A DNA stretch of 64,000 nt from an uncultured Clostridia bacterium (GTDB taxonomy: Bacteria; Bacillota; Clostridia; Christensenellales; Borkfalkiaceae). Location: contig CANQOY010000003.1 in the NCBI GenBank assembly GCA_947625605.1, positions 1-64,000 on the forward strand. The letters are read 5' to 3'. A program made the position numbers and the translations under genes. Under the pieces are notes generated by a model, which saw only the letters and a program-made list of their open reading frames with translations, did no database searches and was not told the DNA's origin. This document shows positions 47,682 to 57,835 of this stretch, piece by piece; position 1 is the stretch's first letter, and each line of letters starts with the position of its first letter.

Positions 47682-48292
47682 GTATCGGGCACCTTCCCCA
47701 CGAGCACGCTCTCGCAGATGAGCACTTCGGTCAGGGACGCAAAATTGCTCGAACCGGATGGCATGATGATGGAGATATCCGCAACGATTTCGAGATAGAT
47801 CGAATGCTTGGTCTGGTTGATCCCCGTCCCCTCGAAGCGGGAGACAAACCTGCACGACACATTGGAGATGGGGATGATCTTCATATGGATGCGGGGGCCG
47901 AAGCCCGCCCACGCCTCCACGCCGAAGAATGCGCCGAGCGGCACGTCCACGCCGCTCTCGCTCATCGTTTGGAGATTCTGCTGCGACATATACGCCGCGT
48001 CGCGCGCAATGCGGTTGATTTGAAGCGGATCGGACGTGATCGCAAGGATCTCTCCCTCCTCGCCGCGCTCCACGGTGACGAGCTGCTCGTAGCGCACTTC
48101 GTCGGAGAGCGTGTAGTAGATCGCATCGTTTACGGCCTCCGTCGTGATCGAACGCATGCTCGCCTCCGCGATCGCCTTCAATACCCTCGTCGCATTGAGA
48201 TGAAAGAGCACGGCGACCACAATGAGGATGAGAATGGCCGCAAGGATCGCAATGCGGACCTTGATCTTGGAACGGCGGCTACGGTATTTCAC
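47627..48292 (-). CDS. yunB: Sporulation protein YunB
   Basis: VLFHLNATRVLKAIAEASMRSITTEAVNDAI; PLGAFFG...FGPRIHMKIIPISNVSCRFVSRFEGTGINQTKHSIYLEI. Confidence 0.9.
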   Translation of the reverse strand: MKYRSRRSKIKVRIAILAAILILIVVAVLFHLNATRVLKAIAEASMRSITTEAVNDAIYYTLSDEVRYEQLVTVERGEEGEILAITSDPLQINRIARDAAYMSQQNLQTMSESGVDVPLGAFFGVEAWAGFGPRIHMKIIPISNVSCRFVSRFEGTGINQTKHSIYLEIVADISIIMPSGSSNFASLTEVLICESVLVGKVPDTYLQADIFGDGYSLAPPA

Positions 48293-48416
48293 GCAAATAT
48301 TCTATGAACGCGCGGACGGGCTTATACGGTTTTTATTATTTTGATTTTCATCTAAATAAAAGAAAAACATAAAAAATGCGGCAAAAAATGCCGCTTTTTC
48401 TATGTTTTTTGTCACT

Positions 48417-49040
48417 TTACCCGAACGGGAAAATATATCGTTTCCTCTCTGCGATGCGCACTCTTCCGCTAAGCGCGTCGCAGAGGTTTGCGCAAAATTC
48501 GTCAGCTTCGCTCTCTTTGACGGCGACAGCAAAGTCCGCTCCTTCGCCGTATTCGGCGGAGACCGTCTCCGCGCCGCTGCCTTCGAGAAAGCGCAGAGCC
48601 GCGCCCACCTCGGAATATCCTACGCGGACGGAGAACTCGACGCAGCTCTCAAAACTTGCGATCCGCGCCGCCGCAAGCCCCTCGGCCGCCGCGGCCGAAT
48701 ACGCGCGCACGAGCCCGCCCGCACCCAGCTTGATCCCGCCGAAGTACCGCACGACGGCAACTGCGACCTCGCGCAGATCCTGCATTCGGATCGTGTTCAG
48801 GATGGGAAGCCCCGCCGTCCCCTGCGGCTCGCCGTCGTCCGAAAAGCGCATCAGGTTGCCCTCGCGGTCGGCGACGTACCCATAGCAGACGTGCGTCGCG
48901 AGGGGGTGCGCCCGCCGAACGCCAGCGAGGAACTCCTTTGCGGCCGTCTCTCCCTCCGTGCGGGAGACGTATGCGAGAAAGCGGGACCGCTCCACCGTCC
49001 GTTCCGCCGTAGCCTCGCCGATGACGCTGCGGTACCGCAT
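48417..49040 (-). CDS. YigZ/IMPACT family protein
   Basis: FLAGVRRAHPLATHVCYGYVADREGNLMRFSDDGEPQGTAGLPIL. Confidence 0.93.
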   Translation of the reverse strand: MRYRSVIGEATAERTVERSRFLAYVSRTEGETAAKEFLAGVRRAHPLATHVCYGYVADREGNLMRFSDDGEPQGTAGLPILNTIRMQDLREVAVAVVRYFGGIKLGAGGLVRAYSAAAAEGLAAARIASFESCVEFSVRVGYSEVGAALRFLEGSGAETVSAEYGEGADFAVAVKESEADEFCANLCDALSGRVRIAERKRYIFPFG

Positions 49041-49041
49041 T

Positions 49042-50238
49042 TTATGCGCGAATGACCTTTACGCGCACTTTTTTGCCCTTATAGAGCGTAAATTCACCCT
49101 GCGGGACGGGTTGGCCGAAGGACTCCGCGCGCTCTCCGTTGACGCAGACGCCGCCCTGCTCGATGAGCCGCCGCGCTTCACCGTTGCTCTTGCACAGGCC
49201 GGACTCCACAAGGGCCTGCATGACGGTCGCACACTCTTTCGACACGGTGACCTCGGGCAGATCGCCCTCCCCCGCGCCGAACGCGGCCCGCGCCTCCGCC
49301 TGCGCCTTTCTCGCCTTCTCCTCGCCGTGCACCGTCTTGGTCAGTTCGAAGGCAAGCCGATCCTTTGCGGCATTCATGCGCTCATCGCGGTGCGCGCAGA
49401 GCTCGCCGATCTCTTCGAGCGGCACAAACGTCAACAGTTTGAAGCATTTCTCCACGTCGTCGTCCGCCGTGTTGCGCCAATATTGATAGAATTCATAGGG
49501 CGACGTCTTGTTTTCGTCCAGCCACACGGCGCCCTTTTGGGTCTTGCCCATCTTCTTGCCCTCGCTCGTCGTGAGGAGCTGGAACGTCATGGCATACGCG
49601 GGCTTGTGCTCCTTCCTGCGGATGAGGTCGGCGCCCGCGAGGATGTTGCTCCACTGGTCGTCCCCGCCCAGTTCGAGCGAACAGCCGTACTCCCTGTGCA
49701 GCACGAGAAAATCGTATGCCTGCATGAGCATATAATTAAATTCGAGAAAGCTCAGCCCCCGCTCCATGCGCGTCTTGAAGCACTCCGCCGTGAGCATCTT
49801 GTTCACGGAGAAATGCACGCCGACGTCGCGGAGGAAATCCACATAGTTGAGGCCGAGCAGCCAATCCGCATTGTTGACGATGATGGCGGCGTTTTCCCCC
49901 TCGAAGCGCAAAAAACGGGCCATCTGCATCTTGAAGCACTCCACATGGTGGGCGATCGTCTCCTTCGTCATCATGGAACGCATGTCCGTCCTGCCCGAGG
50001 GATCCCCCACCATCGCGGTGCCGCCGCCGATGAGGATGATGGGCCTGTGGCCCGCGTCCTGCATGTGCTTCATCGCGACGAGCTGCATGAAATGGCCCAC
50101 ATGAAGGGAATCCGCCGTCGGATCGAATCCGATGTAGAAAGGCACGCTCTCCTTCCCGAGAAGCTCATAGAGCTCCTCTTCGTACACGGTCTGCTTGATA
50201 AATCCCCGCGCGCGCAGGGTATCCATAACGTTTGGCAT
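49042..50238 (-). CDS. tyrS: Tyrosyl-tRNA synthetase
   Basis: [41 protein letters not shown]4 domain. Confidence 0.97.
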   Translation of the reverse strand: MPNVMDTLRARGFIKQTVYEEELYELLGKESVPFYIGFDPTADSLHVGHFMQLVAMKHMQDAGHRPIILIGGGTAMVGDPSGRTDMRSMMTKETIAHHVECFKMQMARFLRFEGENAAIIVNNADWLLGLNYVDFLRDVGVHFSVNKMLTAECFKTRMERGLSFLEFNYMLMQAYDFLVLHREYGCSLELGGDDQWSNILAGADLIRRKEHKPAYAMTFQLLTTSEGKKMGKTQKGAVWLDENKTSPYEFYQYWRNTADDDVEKCFKLLTFVPLEEIGELCAHRDERMNAAKDRLAFELTKTVHGEEKARKAQAEARAAFGAGEGDLPEVTVSKECATVMQALVESGLCKSNGEARRLIEQGGVCVNGERAESFGQPVPQGEFTLYKGKKVRVKVIRA

Positions 50239-50338
50239 CTGAAAAACCTCGTGTGCATTGTTTTCCAAAATTATACACGCGCGGCGGGAGTTTGTCAAAC
50301 GTTTTTCCCCTCCGTCCTTTGCGCGGGAAGGCGGGGCG

Positions 50339-50509
50339 CTATGCGTTGGCCGCAGCCCGCTCCGTCCTCAGTCCCCGCATGCGGGAAAGTTCGGCCAAGA
50401 GCTCCTCAAACGTGCGCCCCTCTTCGAGGCGCAGGCCGAGTTCCCGGTTGCGCGCCTCCCGCTCCCGTGCATGAAAATCTTCAATGATGCGCTCGATTTC
50501 TTCATTCAT
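50339..50509 (-). CDS. Small uncharacterised coiled-coil-like protein
   Basis: [41 protein letters not shown]. Confidence 0.5.
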   Translation of the reverse strand: MNEEIERIIEDFHAREREARNRELGLRLEEGRTFEELLAELSRMRGLRTERAAANA

Positions 50510-50532
50510 GCCCCTATTATATGGCAAAAAAG

Positions 50533-50561
50533 TTGACAATATCTGTCATATATGATAAAAT
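50533..50561 (+). promoter_or_regulatory. Promoter with overlapping TGACA-N5-TGTCA palindrome
   Basis: TTGACA-N17-TAAAAT; palindrome 50534-50548 covers the -35 box. Confidence 0.7.
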
Positions 50562-50618
50562 TTGTCCCAAAGTTTCGACATTCTTTCCCGCAGACGCCAC
50601 GCGGGAAAAGGAGCTGCC

Positions 50619-51545
50619 ATGAAATATCAGATCATGATGGGGATCCTCTTCACCCTCCTCGCGAAGCGGAAGGTGTCGGCGGGCGAGCTCGCGGCAAAAT
50701 TCGACTGTTCCGTCCGCTCCATCTACCGCTATGTGGAGGAACTCATCCTCGCCAATATCCCCATCGACATTGCGCGCGGCGCGAACGGCGGGATCTACAT
50801 TTCAGACGCGTTCAAACTCCCCAAGGGCTTCATGTCGCGCGAGGAATACAGCCGCACGCTGAGCGCCATGCAGGCCATGCTCTCGGAGACGAAGGACGCC
50901 GTGCTGAAAAGCGCCCTCGAAAAGGTCTCGGCGCAGGTCAAGACGGAGCGCAAAGACGACTCCGTTTCGGGCCACATTCTGGTGGACAGCGGCACGTGGG
51001 GAGACGAGCGCAAGTTCTCCGAAAAGCTCTCCCTCATCGAGCGGGCGACCAACGACAGGATCGCCCTCGAAATCGACTATGTTGCACGCTCGGGCGAGCG
51101 CACCAAGCGCGTGATCCTGCCCCATCTGCTCGTATACAAACAGAACATCTGGTATGTGTATGCGTTCTGCCGTCTGCGCGGGGAGTTCCGCCTCTTCAAG
51201 ATCGGGCGCATGCGCTCCATCGTGGAGACGGAGGAGATCTTCGAACGCCTTCCCTTTTCGCGGGAAGACGTCCCCCTCTCCTTTTGGAAGCTGTGGGAAA
51301 ACGAGGTGGACGCGTGCTTTGAGATCGCGCCCGAAGCGCTCTTCTTCGCCGAGGAATGGCTCGGCGTCGAGAACGTGCGCGAGGAGAACGGCAGATTCTT
51401 CGCCGACGTGACCCTCCCGGACGACGAATCCCTCATCGGGACCATCCTCTCGGCGGGCGCGGGCCTCACCGTTCTCGCCCCGCATGAGCTACGGGAACGC
51501 GTCAGGCGCGAGGCCGAGCGCATCATCCAAAACTATGCAAAATAG
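50619..51545 (+). CDS. YafY-type HTH + WYL domain regulator
   Basis: N-terminal HTH (KVSAGELAAKFDCSVRSIYRYVEEL), WYL-like core (HLLVYKQNIWYVYAFCRLRGEFRLFKIGRM). Confidence 0.9.
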   Translation: MKYQIMMGILFTLLAKRKVSAGELAAKFDCSVRSIYRYVEELILANIPIDIARGANGGIYISDAFKLPKGFMSREEYSRTLSAMQAMLSETKDAVLKSALEKVSAQVKTERKDDSVSGHILVDSGTWGDERKFSEKLSLIERATNDRIALEIDYVARSGERTKRVILPHLLVYKQNIWYVYAFCRLRGEFRLFKIGRMRSIVETEEIFERLPFSREDVPLSFWKLWENEVDACFEIAPEALFFAEEWLGVENVREENGRFFADVTLPDDESLIGTILSAGAGLTVLAPHELRERVRREAERIIQNYAK

Positions 51546-51589
51546 CCCCGCCAACGCGGACATGGTACCGTGGAATGACGTGCGGACCG

Positions 51590-51865
51590 TGTCATAGAGC
51601 GCGGGGCGGAGTGACAGGGGCGGTCCCCCTCCTTGCCCACCCCTTGAGGGGTGGGTGGCGCGAGCAGCGCGAGTGACGGAAGGGGTGGCGCTCTTAATCA
51701 CGTCACCCTGAGCTCCGTCGAAGGGTGGCCGCATTCACGTCGCCCTGAGCCTCGTCGAAGGGTATCCTCAATACAAAACAAGGCCATGTTTCGACTTCGC
51801 TCAACATGACGATTGGAATGATACCCCCTCACCGCCTACGGCAGAGCTCCCCCTCAAGGGGGCGC
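51590..51865. repeat. Dispersed intergenic repeat cluster, copy C
   Basis: Shares 28 bp (inverted) with 2454-2481; CCCTTGAGGGGTGG / CCCCCTCAAGGGGGC elements. Confidence 0.75.
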
Positions 51866-51970
51866 CAAGTGAACCACGCGACGATCGCGTGGTTTTTTTA
51901 GAGAAAAACAGCAGGGAATGTTCCTCGCTGTTTTTTGTTGTCTTTTGCGCCACTATAAAACGGTCTAAAT

Positions 51971-52213
51971 TCACTCAATAATAAGTTCGGGGTCGGTGAA
52001 GAGCGGGTCATCGAAAAAGGCGGCCGGCGTCATATCAAGTCCCTTGATGATGAGCATGAGCGTCGTTAAATTGACGCTCTTATTTTTCTCGGCCATCAAC
52101 GATTTCAATGTACTGTGCGGCATGGCGATTTTCCGTTCGAGCCGGTACTGCGACATCCCTTTTTCCTGCAAGATCCTACTGATTCTCAACGCAACAGCCG
52201 TACTCAATTTCAT
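51971..52213 (-). CDS. XRE-family HTH regulator (AT-rich cassette)
   Basis: MKLSTAVALRISRILQEKGMSQYRLERKIAMPHSTLKSLM. Confidence 0.9.
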   Translation of the reverse strand: MKLSTAVALRISRILQEKGMSQYRLERKIAMPHSTLKSLMAEKNKSVNLTTLMLIIKGLDMTPAAFFDDPLFTDPELIIE

Positions 52214-52329
52214 TGACTTCTCCAAAATAGGGTTATTTTTACGACACTATTTTATCAAAGCAAATATTTCTCATTACGGCGCAATTCTGCCCCTATTCCC
52301 TTGCAAATTATGAAATAAAGTGCTATAAT

Positions 52330-52350
52330 TAGGGCGTAATTATATCCCTA
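52330..52350. promoter_or_regulatory. Operator-like inverted repeat TAGGG-N11-CCCTA
   Basis: TAGGGCGTAATTATATCCCTA just downstream of TTGCAA-N17-TATAAT. Confidence 0.55.
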
Positions 52351-52448
52351 TCAGCGGGATGGACAGTTTTTGACTTGAATCCGCTTTTATCCTTTCATTT
52401 ATATAATGAGATTACAAAACAGAAAGAATCGTGAACGGGAGAAACACA

Positions 52449-53216
52449 ATGAGTAAAAAGATGACGGAAGCAGAAAGAAAAACATTTATAGAAATTGCGA
52501 AAGCGTTCCTCGCCATAGACTTGTCTGCGATCTTCAATGCCTATGCGATCGAAAATGTAACTTTCGGCGATCTGAAACCCAAAGATAAGATCCCGTTCGA
52601 CAAGTTCATAGACGACTTGAAACTCAATGCCGGGAAAGTATACTATTTTCGGGACTGCATCGAGGGCATAGCCATCGCAAAAGATGAAACGATTGCGGAC
52701 AAGGAAATCGTCTTTTTCGAGAAAGAGTGTTTTCTCTTCCACATGAATTGCGTCTTTGAAACCGCGCCGCAGAGCAAACGGAAAGACTTTGACGAAAACG
52801 GCCTGCCCTCGTACAACAAAGAGGGATTAAACGACTATATCATGCGCCTATTCCCCCTCTTCCAAAACATCCTTGCAACCCAAGTGGAATACGACTTTTT
52901 TGAGACCGCCTCGCCGTTTTCCAACGGCGTCGAAGAAACGGCGTGTTATGAAAAAATCGCCAAGTTTTTGGTGGCGATCATAACGCGGGGACTGCGGCAG
53001 GGCGGCTGTGTTGACCGCTACATAAAAGACCTGCCGTATTTGCCGTACTATGTGAAACGGCTCTTGAAAGTAAAAGACGGTCGCTTCCTGCTTGCGAACA
53101 GCGACGCGGAGAGCCTTGATTTTCGGCTTGCCGTCCTTTCCGCGATGCATTTCGTAAACGCGGAACATACGCGGCTCTTTGAACTCAAAGTGCAAAAGTG
53201 GGCGGGCACGCGATAA
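52449..53216 (+). CDS. Uncharacterised protein (AT-rich cassette)
   Basis: 255-aa ORF divergent from the HTH gene. Confidence 0.75.
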   Translation: MSKKMTEAERKTFIEIAKAFLAIDLSAIFNAYAIENVTFGDLKPKDKIPFDKFIDDLKLNAGKVYYFRDCIEGIAIAKDETIADKEIVFFEKECFLFHMNCVFETAPQSKRKDFDENGLPSYNKEGLNDYIMRLFPLFQNILATQVEYDFFETASPFSNGVEETACYEKIAKFLVAIITRGLRQGGCVDRYIKDLPYLPYYVKRLLKVKDGRFLLANSDAESLDFRLAVLSAMHFVNAEHTRLFELKVQKWAGTR

Positions 53217-53330
53217 TATTTATATAGAAAAACAGCGGGGATTATTCCTCGCTGTTTTTGCTCACCCGAAAGTGGATTCGGATATGGATTTATTTCCTGT
53301 TCAACCCCCAAAAGAAGCATTATGCGCAGT

Positions 53331-56021
53331 TCAATGCGAACGCTTGCCCGCGCGCCCGAGGTGCAGGCGGATCAGGCACTTCGAGATCTCTCCCATGATG
53401 AGCGGCGTCACGATCAGCGCGGCGCAGATGAGATACTCTTCCCACGAGAGATAGATGAAGTTGAAAAAGCTATTGACGACGGGGACGAACAGCATGAAGA
53501 GCATCACGGCCGCGGAGAGGAGGATCGCGCAGAGCAGCGCCATGTTGTGCCCGTTCCCGCGCGCGAATGCGGATTGCGTGTTCGAACGCTGGTTCGCGCT
53601 GTGCGTGAGCTGCGAGCCCGCAAGCACGAAAAAGCACATCGTCATGGCGGCTTGGGGATCGCCGTATGCGTACAGCCCGATGAAGTATGCGCCGAGCGAA
53701 ATGGCGCTGATCGTAAACCCGTGCAGGAGGACGCGGAGGATGAGCCCCCGCTCGAACAGCGTCCCCGATTTGATGGGCGGCCGCTCCATCACGTCGCGCG
53801 CGGCGGGGTCCACGCCCAGCCCGAGCGCGGGGAGCGTGTCCGTAACGAGGTTGATGATGAGCACGTGCACCGCAAGGATGGGAGCGGGCAGGTTGAAGGG
53901 GTTGGCGATGAAGAGCACGAGGATCTCCGCAATGTTGCCCGCAAGGAGATATTGGATGACTTTCTGGATATTCGCGTACACCCGCCTGCCCTCGCGCACC
54001 GCGCTCTCGATGGTGGTGAAGTTGTTGTCGAGGAGGATCATATCCGAGGCGTCCTTTGCGACGTCCGTCCCCGCTCCCATCGCAACGCCGATGTCGGCGG
54101 CTTTGAGCGCGGGGGAATCGTTCACGCCGTCCCCCGTCATGGCGGCGACCTCTCCAACCCTCTGCAACGAGCGGACGATGCGCAGCTTATCCGAAGGCGA
54201 GACGCGCGCATAGACGGAGGTCGTTTTGACCGCTTTGTCGAGCTCATCCTCGGACATGGTAGCCAGATCCGCGCCTGTGAGCGCCGTATCCCCCTCGCGG
54301 AAGATGGAGAGTTCGCGCGCAATGGCGACGGCGGTCGTCCTGTGGTCTCCCGTGATCATCACGACGCGCACGCCCGCCCTGTGGCAGGACTCCACCGCCC
54401 CGACGACCTCCTTCCGCGGCGGGTCGATCATGCAGGTCAGGCCGAGAAAGACGAGATCGTCCTCCACGTCGTCCCCCTCCACGGGAACGCGGTCGATTGG
54501 CCTGCAAGCGTACCCGAGCACGCGCAGCGCCTCGCGCGAAGCGCCCTCCGCAAGGGCAAGGATGCGGCCCCTCTCCTCCTCCGAGAGCGGCCGCTCTCCC
54601 TCCTCCGTCAAAACGCGCGTACAGTGCGGCAAAAGTTCGTCGATCGCACCCTTGGTCAGGACATGGTACCCTCCTTTGCGCTCGACGACGACAGACATCC
54701 TCTTTCTGTCCGAGTCGAACGGCTGCTCGAACAGGCGCGGCGACTCCGCTTTCATGCCGTCCGCCGAGATGCCGAAGCGCGCGGCAAAGGAGAGCAGTGC
54801 GCCCTCGGTGGGGTCGCCGAGGTACTCCCCGGGGTGCGCGGGATCCTCGGCGGCGTCGTTGCAGAGCGCGGCCGCAAGGGCGAGTTCGCGCCTCGCTCCC
54901 CCGTCCTCCGCGCGCGCCTCTTCCGCAGGCAGCCATATGCCCTCCGCGATCTCCCGCATCGTTCCGAAGCGCGTCACCGTCATGCGGTTGAGGGTGAGCG
55001 TGCCCGTCTTGTCGCAGCAGATCACGGTCGCGCTGCCCAGCGTCTCCACGGCGGGGAGGTTGCGCACGAGCGCCTGCTGTTTGGCCATGCGCTGCACGCC
55101 GAGGGCCATGACCACGGTCGCCGTAGCGGGAAGGCCCTCGGGGATGACGGAGATCGCGAGGGAAATGGCGGTGAGGAGGGGCAGCTGCCACGCGCTCTTA
55201 TCCGACCAATCCGTCACGCGGAGATAGGAGATCCCGAGCATGAGGAGCGCGATCGCCACGCCCGCCACGGAGAGCCACTTCCCCACGCTGTTGAGTTTTT
55301 TCTTGATGGGCGTCGTCAGTTCATCCGTCTCTTCGAGCATGCCCGCAATCGAACCGACCTGCGTGCGCATGCCCGTCGCGACGACCACGCCGCGCCCCGT
55401 TCCCGCCGTGATGACGGTGGAGGAGTATACCATGTTCGCGCGGTCCCCCAGCGGAGCGTCCTCCGCGAGCACGCAGAGCGCGTCCTTTTCCACGGGCACG
55501 CTCTCCCCCGTGAGGGCGGATTCCTGCACCGCAAGGTTGGCCTCTTCGAGAAGGCGCAGGTCCGCGGGGACCACGCACCCGTCCGCCAGAATGACGATAT
55601 CGCCCGGCACAAGTTCCTCCGCGGGGATCACGCACTCCCGTCCGTCCCGCATTACGCGCGCCGTGGGTGCGGTGAGCGTGGCGAGGGAGGCGAGCGCGTC
55701 CGCCGCTTTCTTCTCCTGTACGATGCCGATCACGGCGTTGATGACGACGATGAGGAAGATGACCGCCGCCTCCGCATAGTCTCCGAACACGAGGGAGAGC
55801 ACGGCCGCCAACAGCAGGATGAGGACCATGACGTCCTTGATCTGCTCCCAGAGCATCCTCCAAATGCTCTTCTTCCTGCGTTCCCGCAGGGCGTTCCTGC
55901 CGTACTCCGCCCTGCGCGCCGCCGCCTCCTCCGCGGTGAGCCCGCCGTCCGAGGCCTTGACCTCGCGCAAGACCTCCTCCGCGCGCTTCGAATGCCATGC
56001 CGTCTGCCGATTTTCTTCCAT
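53331..56021 (-). CDS. P-type cation (Ca2+-like) ATPase
   Basis: CDKTGTLTLNRMTV; MTGDGVNDSPALKAADIGVAMG; TGESVPVEK. Confidence 0.95.
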   Translation of the reverse strand: MEENRQTAWHSKRAEEVLREVKASDGGLTAEEAAARRAEYGRNALRERRKKSIWRMLWEQIKDVMVLILLLAAVLSLVFGDYAEAAVIFLIVVINAVIGIVQEKKAADALASLATLTAPTARVMRDGRECVIPAEELVPGDIVILADGCVVPADLRLLEEANLAVQESALTGESVPVEKDALCVLAEDAPLGDRANMVYSSTVITAGTGRGVVVATGMRTQVGSIAGMLEETDELTTPIKKKLNSVGKWLSVAGVAIALLMLGISYLRVTDWSDKSAWQLPLLTAISLAISVIPEGLPATATVVMALGVQRMAKQQALVRNLPAVETLGSATVICCDKTGTLTLNRMTVTRFGTMREIAEGIWLPAEEARAEDGGARRELALAAALCNDAAEDPAHPGEYLGDPTEGALLSFAARFGISADGMKAESPRLFEQPFDSDRKRMSVVVERKGGYHVLTKGAIDELLPHCTRVLTEEGERPLSEEERGRILALAEGASREALRVLGYACRPIDRVPVEGDDVEDDLVFLGLTCMIDPPRKEVVGAVESCHRAGVRVVMITGDHRTTAVAIARELSIFREGDTALTGADLATMSEDELDKAVKTTSVYARVSPSDKLRIVRSLQRVGEVAAMTGDGVNDSPALKAADIGVAMGAGTDVAKDASDMILLDNNFTTIESAVREGRRVYANIQKVIQYLLAGNIAEILVLFIANPFNLPAPILAVHVLIINLVTDTLPALGLGVDPAARDVMERPPIKSGTLFERGLILRVLLHGFTISAISLGAYFIGLYAYGDPQAAMTMCFFVLAGSQLTHSANQRSNTQSAFARGNGHNMALLCAILLSAAVMLFMLFVPVVNSFFNFIYLSWEEYLICAALIVTPLIMGEISKCLIRLHLGRAGKRSH

Positions 56022-56219
56022 ATTGACTCCGTGGCATCGGATGATGCCGTGGTACCGAAATTTTCGTGATACCAAATGATATGTAGTATATTATGTATTA
56101 TACCGCAAACGGCCGCAAGCAAAACTTGTTTTTGAGGGGAATTTTATTCGATAAGCGCAAAACAATACTTTTTTTCAGATTTCTTAATTGAATTTTCCGT
56201 TTTTTTTTCCGAAACGCTC

Positions 56220-56248
56220 TTGAAATTTGCGATTCGTTTTGTTATAAT
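56220..56248 (+). promoter_or_regulatory. Sigma-A-type promoter
   Basis: TTGAAA-N17-TATAAT upstream of the antiporter. Confidence 0.75.
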
Positions 56249-56329
56249 ACATGCACCTTTGGAAATCGGAAGCCGAAAACCATCATACTATGGTGGAAAC
56301 CCCCTCTCCGTTCTGCGGAGCGATCAACC

Positions 56330-57829
56330 ATGCTGGATCAATTCTACGAACAACTCGCCAAGACCTCACAGGTCCCCGTAGTCATCATATCCGTCGCGAT
56401 CATGCTGCTCGCCGGCTTTTTAGGCACGCGCTTGACCAAACTGTTGCGGCTGCCCAACGTCACCGCCTACATTCTGGTGGGCATCCTCCTCGGGCCGTTC
56501 TGCCTCGACCTCGTGCCGGAGTACGTCTCCGAAGGCATGGACTTCATCTCGGATATCGCCCTCGCCTTCATCGCATTCAGCGTGGGCGAGTACTTCCGCT
56601 TCTCCACGCTCAAAAAGAACGGCGGGAAGGTAATCGTCATCACGCTCTTTGAGGCGCTCATGGCGTCCGTCCTCGTGTTTGTGCTCTGCTACTTCATTCT
56701 GCAACTCGGGCTCGCCTTCTCGATCATCCTCGCCGCGCTCGCCTCCGCAACGGCGCCCGCCTCCACGATGATGACGATCCGCCAGACGGGTGCGCACGGC
56801 GACTTTGTGGACACCCTCTTCTCCGTCGTCGCGCTCGACGACGTGGTGAGCCTCATGGCGTACAGCGTGGCCGTCTCCGTCGCGCTCGCCTCGCTCGGGA
56901 GCGGCTTCTCCGCGGCAGACGTGCTCCTGCCCATCGCGTGGAACGTCATGATGATCGCCGTCGGCATCCTCTTTGGGTTCATCCTCAAATTCCTCATGGC
57001 GAAGCGCTCGACGGACAACCGCCTCATCGTCTCCATCGCGTTCCTCTTCACCATCTGCGGGATCGGCGCGGCCGTGGACGTCTCCCCTCTCCTCGGCTGC
57101 ATGGCCATGGGTACCGTCTACATCAACGTCTCGGGCGACGACAAGCTCTTCAAACAGCTCAACTACTTCTCTCCGCCCATTCTGCTTTTGTTCTTTGTGA
57201 AGTCGGGCATCGGATTCGATCTCGGCTCCCTCGTCAGCACGGCGAGTGTGTCGGTGGGCGTACCGCTGATCGTCGTCGGCGTGCTCTACTTCTTCGTGCG
57301 GCTCATCGGAAAATACGCGGGTGCGTTCGCGGGGTGTGCGGTCACGAGGAAGGATAAGAGGGTGCGGAACTATCTCGGCATGGCGCTCGCACCGCAGGCG
57401 GGGGTCGCGATCGGACTCGCCGCCCTCGGCGCGCGGGTGCTTGAAGGGAGCTCCGACCCTGCGATCGCCGCCATGGGACCCGTGCTCGAAACCATCGTCC
57501 TCTCTTCGAGCATTCTCTACGAACTCGTGGGCCCCGCGCTCGCAAAGCTCTCGCTCTATCTCTCCTGTTCGTACGGGGAACGGGCGGAGGCATTGAAGGC
57601 GGCGGAGGCGGGAGACGCGGCGGCCATGCCCGCAAAGCCTCCCACGCGCGAAGAGGAACTCGCCGCTCTCAAAGAACGGCTTCAAAGCATCCAGAACGAG
57701 CTCTCCGTCAAGGAATATGCGCGCTCTCCCGAGGAGGAGGCCTTCCTCGAAGCCACGGAACCGCCCGATTCGGCAGAGACCTCGGCGGGCGCGGAATATA
57801 ACCGAAAAAAATTCATCAACAAGAGGTAA
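56330..57829 (+). CDS. CPA2-family cation/proton antiporter (KefB/NapA-like)
   Basis: AYILVGILLGPF; ATAPASTMMTIRQTGAHGDFVDTLFSVVALDDVVSLM. Confidence 0.92.
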   Translation: MLDQFYEQLAKTSQVPVVIISVAIMLLAGFLGTRLTKLLRLPNVTAYILVGILLGPFCLDLVPEYVSEGMDFISDIALAFIAFSVGEYFRFSTLKKNGGKVIVITLFEALMASVLVFVLCYFILQLGLAFSIILAALASATAPASTMMTIRQTGAHGDFVDTLFSVVALDDVVSLMAYSVAVSVALASLGSGFSAADVLLPIAWNVMMIAVGILFGFILKFLMAKRSTDNRLIVSIAFLFTICGIGAAVDVSPLLGCMAMGTVYINVSGDDKLFKQLNYFSPPILLLFFVKSGIGFDLGSLVSTASVSVGVPLIVVGVLYFFVRLIGKYAGAFAGCAVTRKDKRVRNYLGMALAPQAGVAIGLAALGARVLEGSSDPAIAAMGPVLETIVLSSSILYELVGPALAKLSLYLSCSYGERAEALKAAEAGDAAAMPAKPPTREEELAALKERLQSIQNELSVKEYARSPEEEAFLEATEPPDSAETSAGAEYNRKKFINKR

Positions 57830-57835
57830 ACAGGC

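Noticed and set aside
53322-56069. 915-aa plus-strand ORF opposite the P-type ATPase
   Set aside because: Antisense shadow ORF caused by GC-rich codon bias; the minus strand has clear ATPase motifs.
56275-56329. Possible riboswitch leader upstream of the CPA2 antiporter
   Set aside because: Leader is short and I could not match any known riboswitch consensus (e.g. c-di-AMP or M-box).
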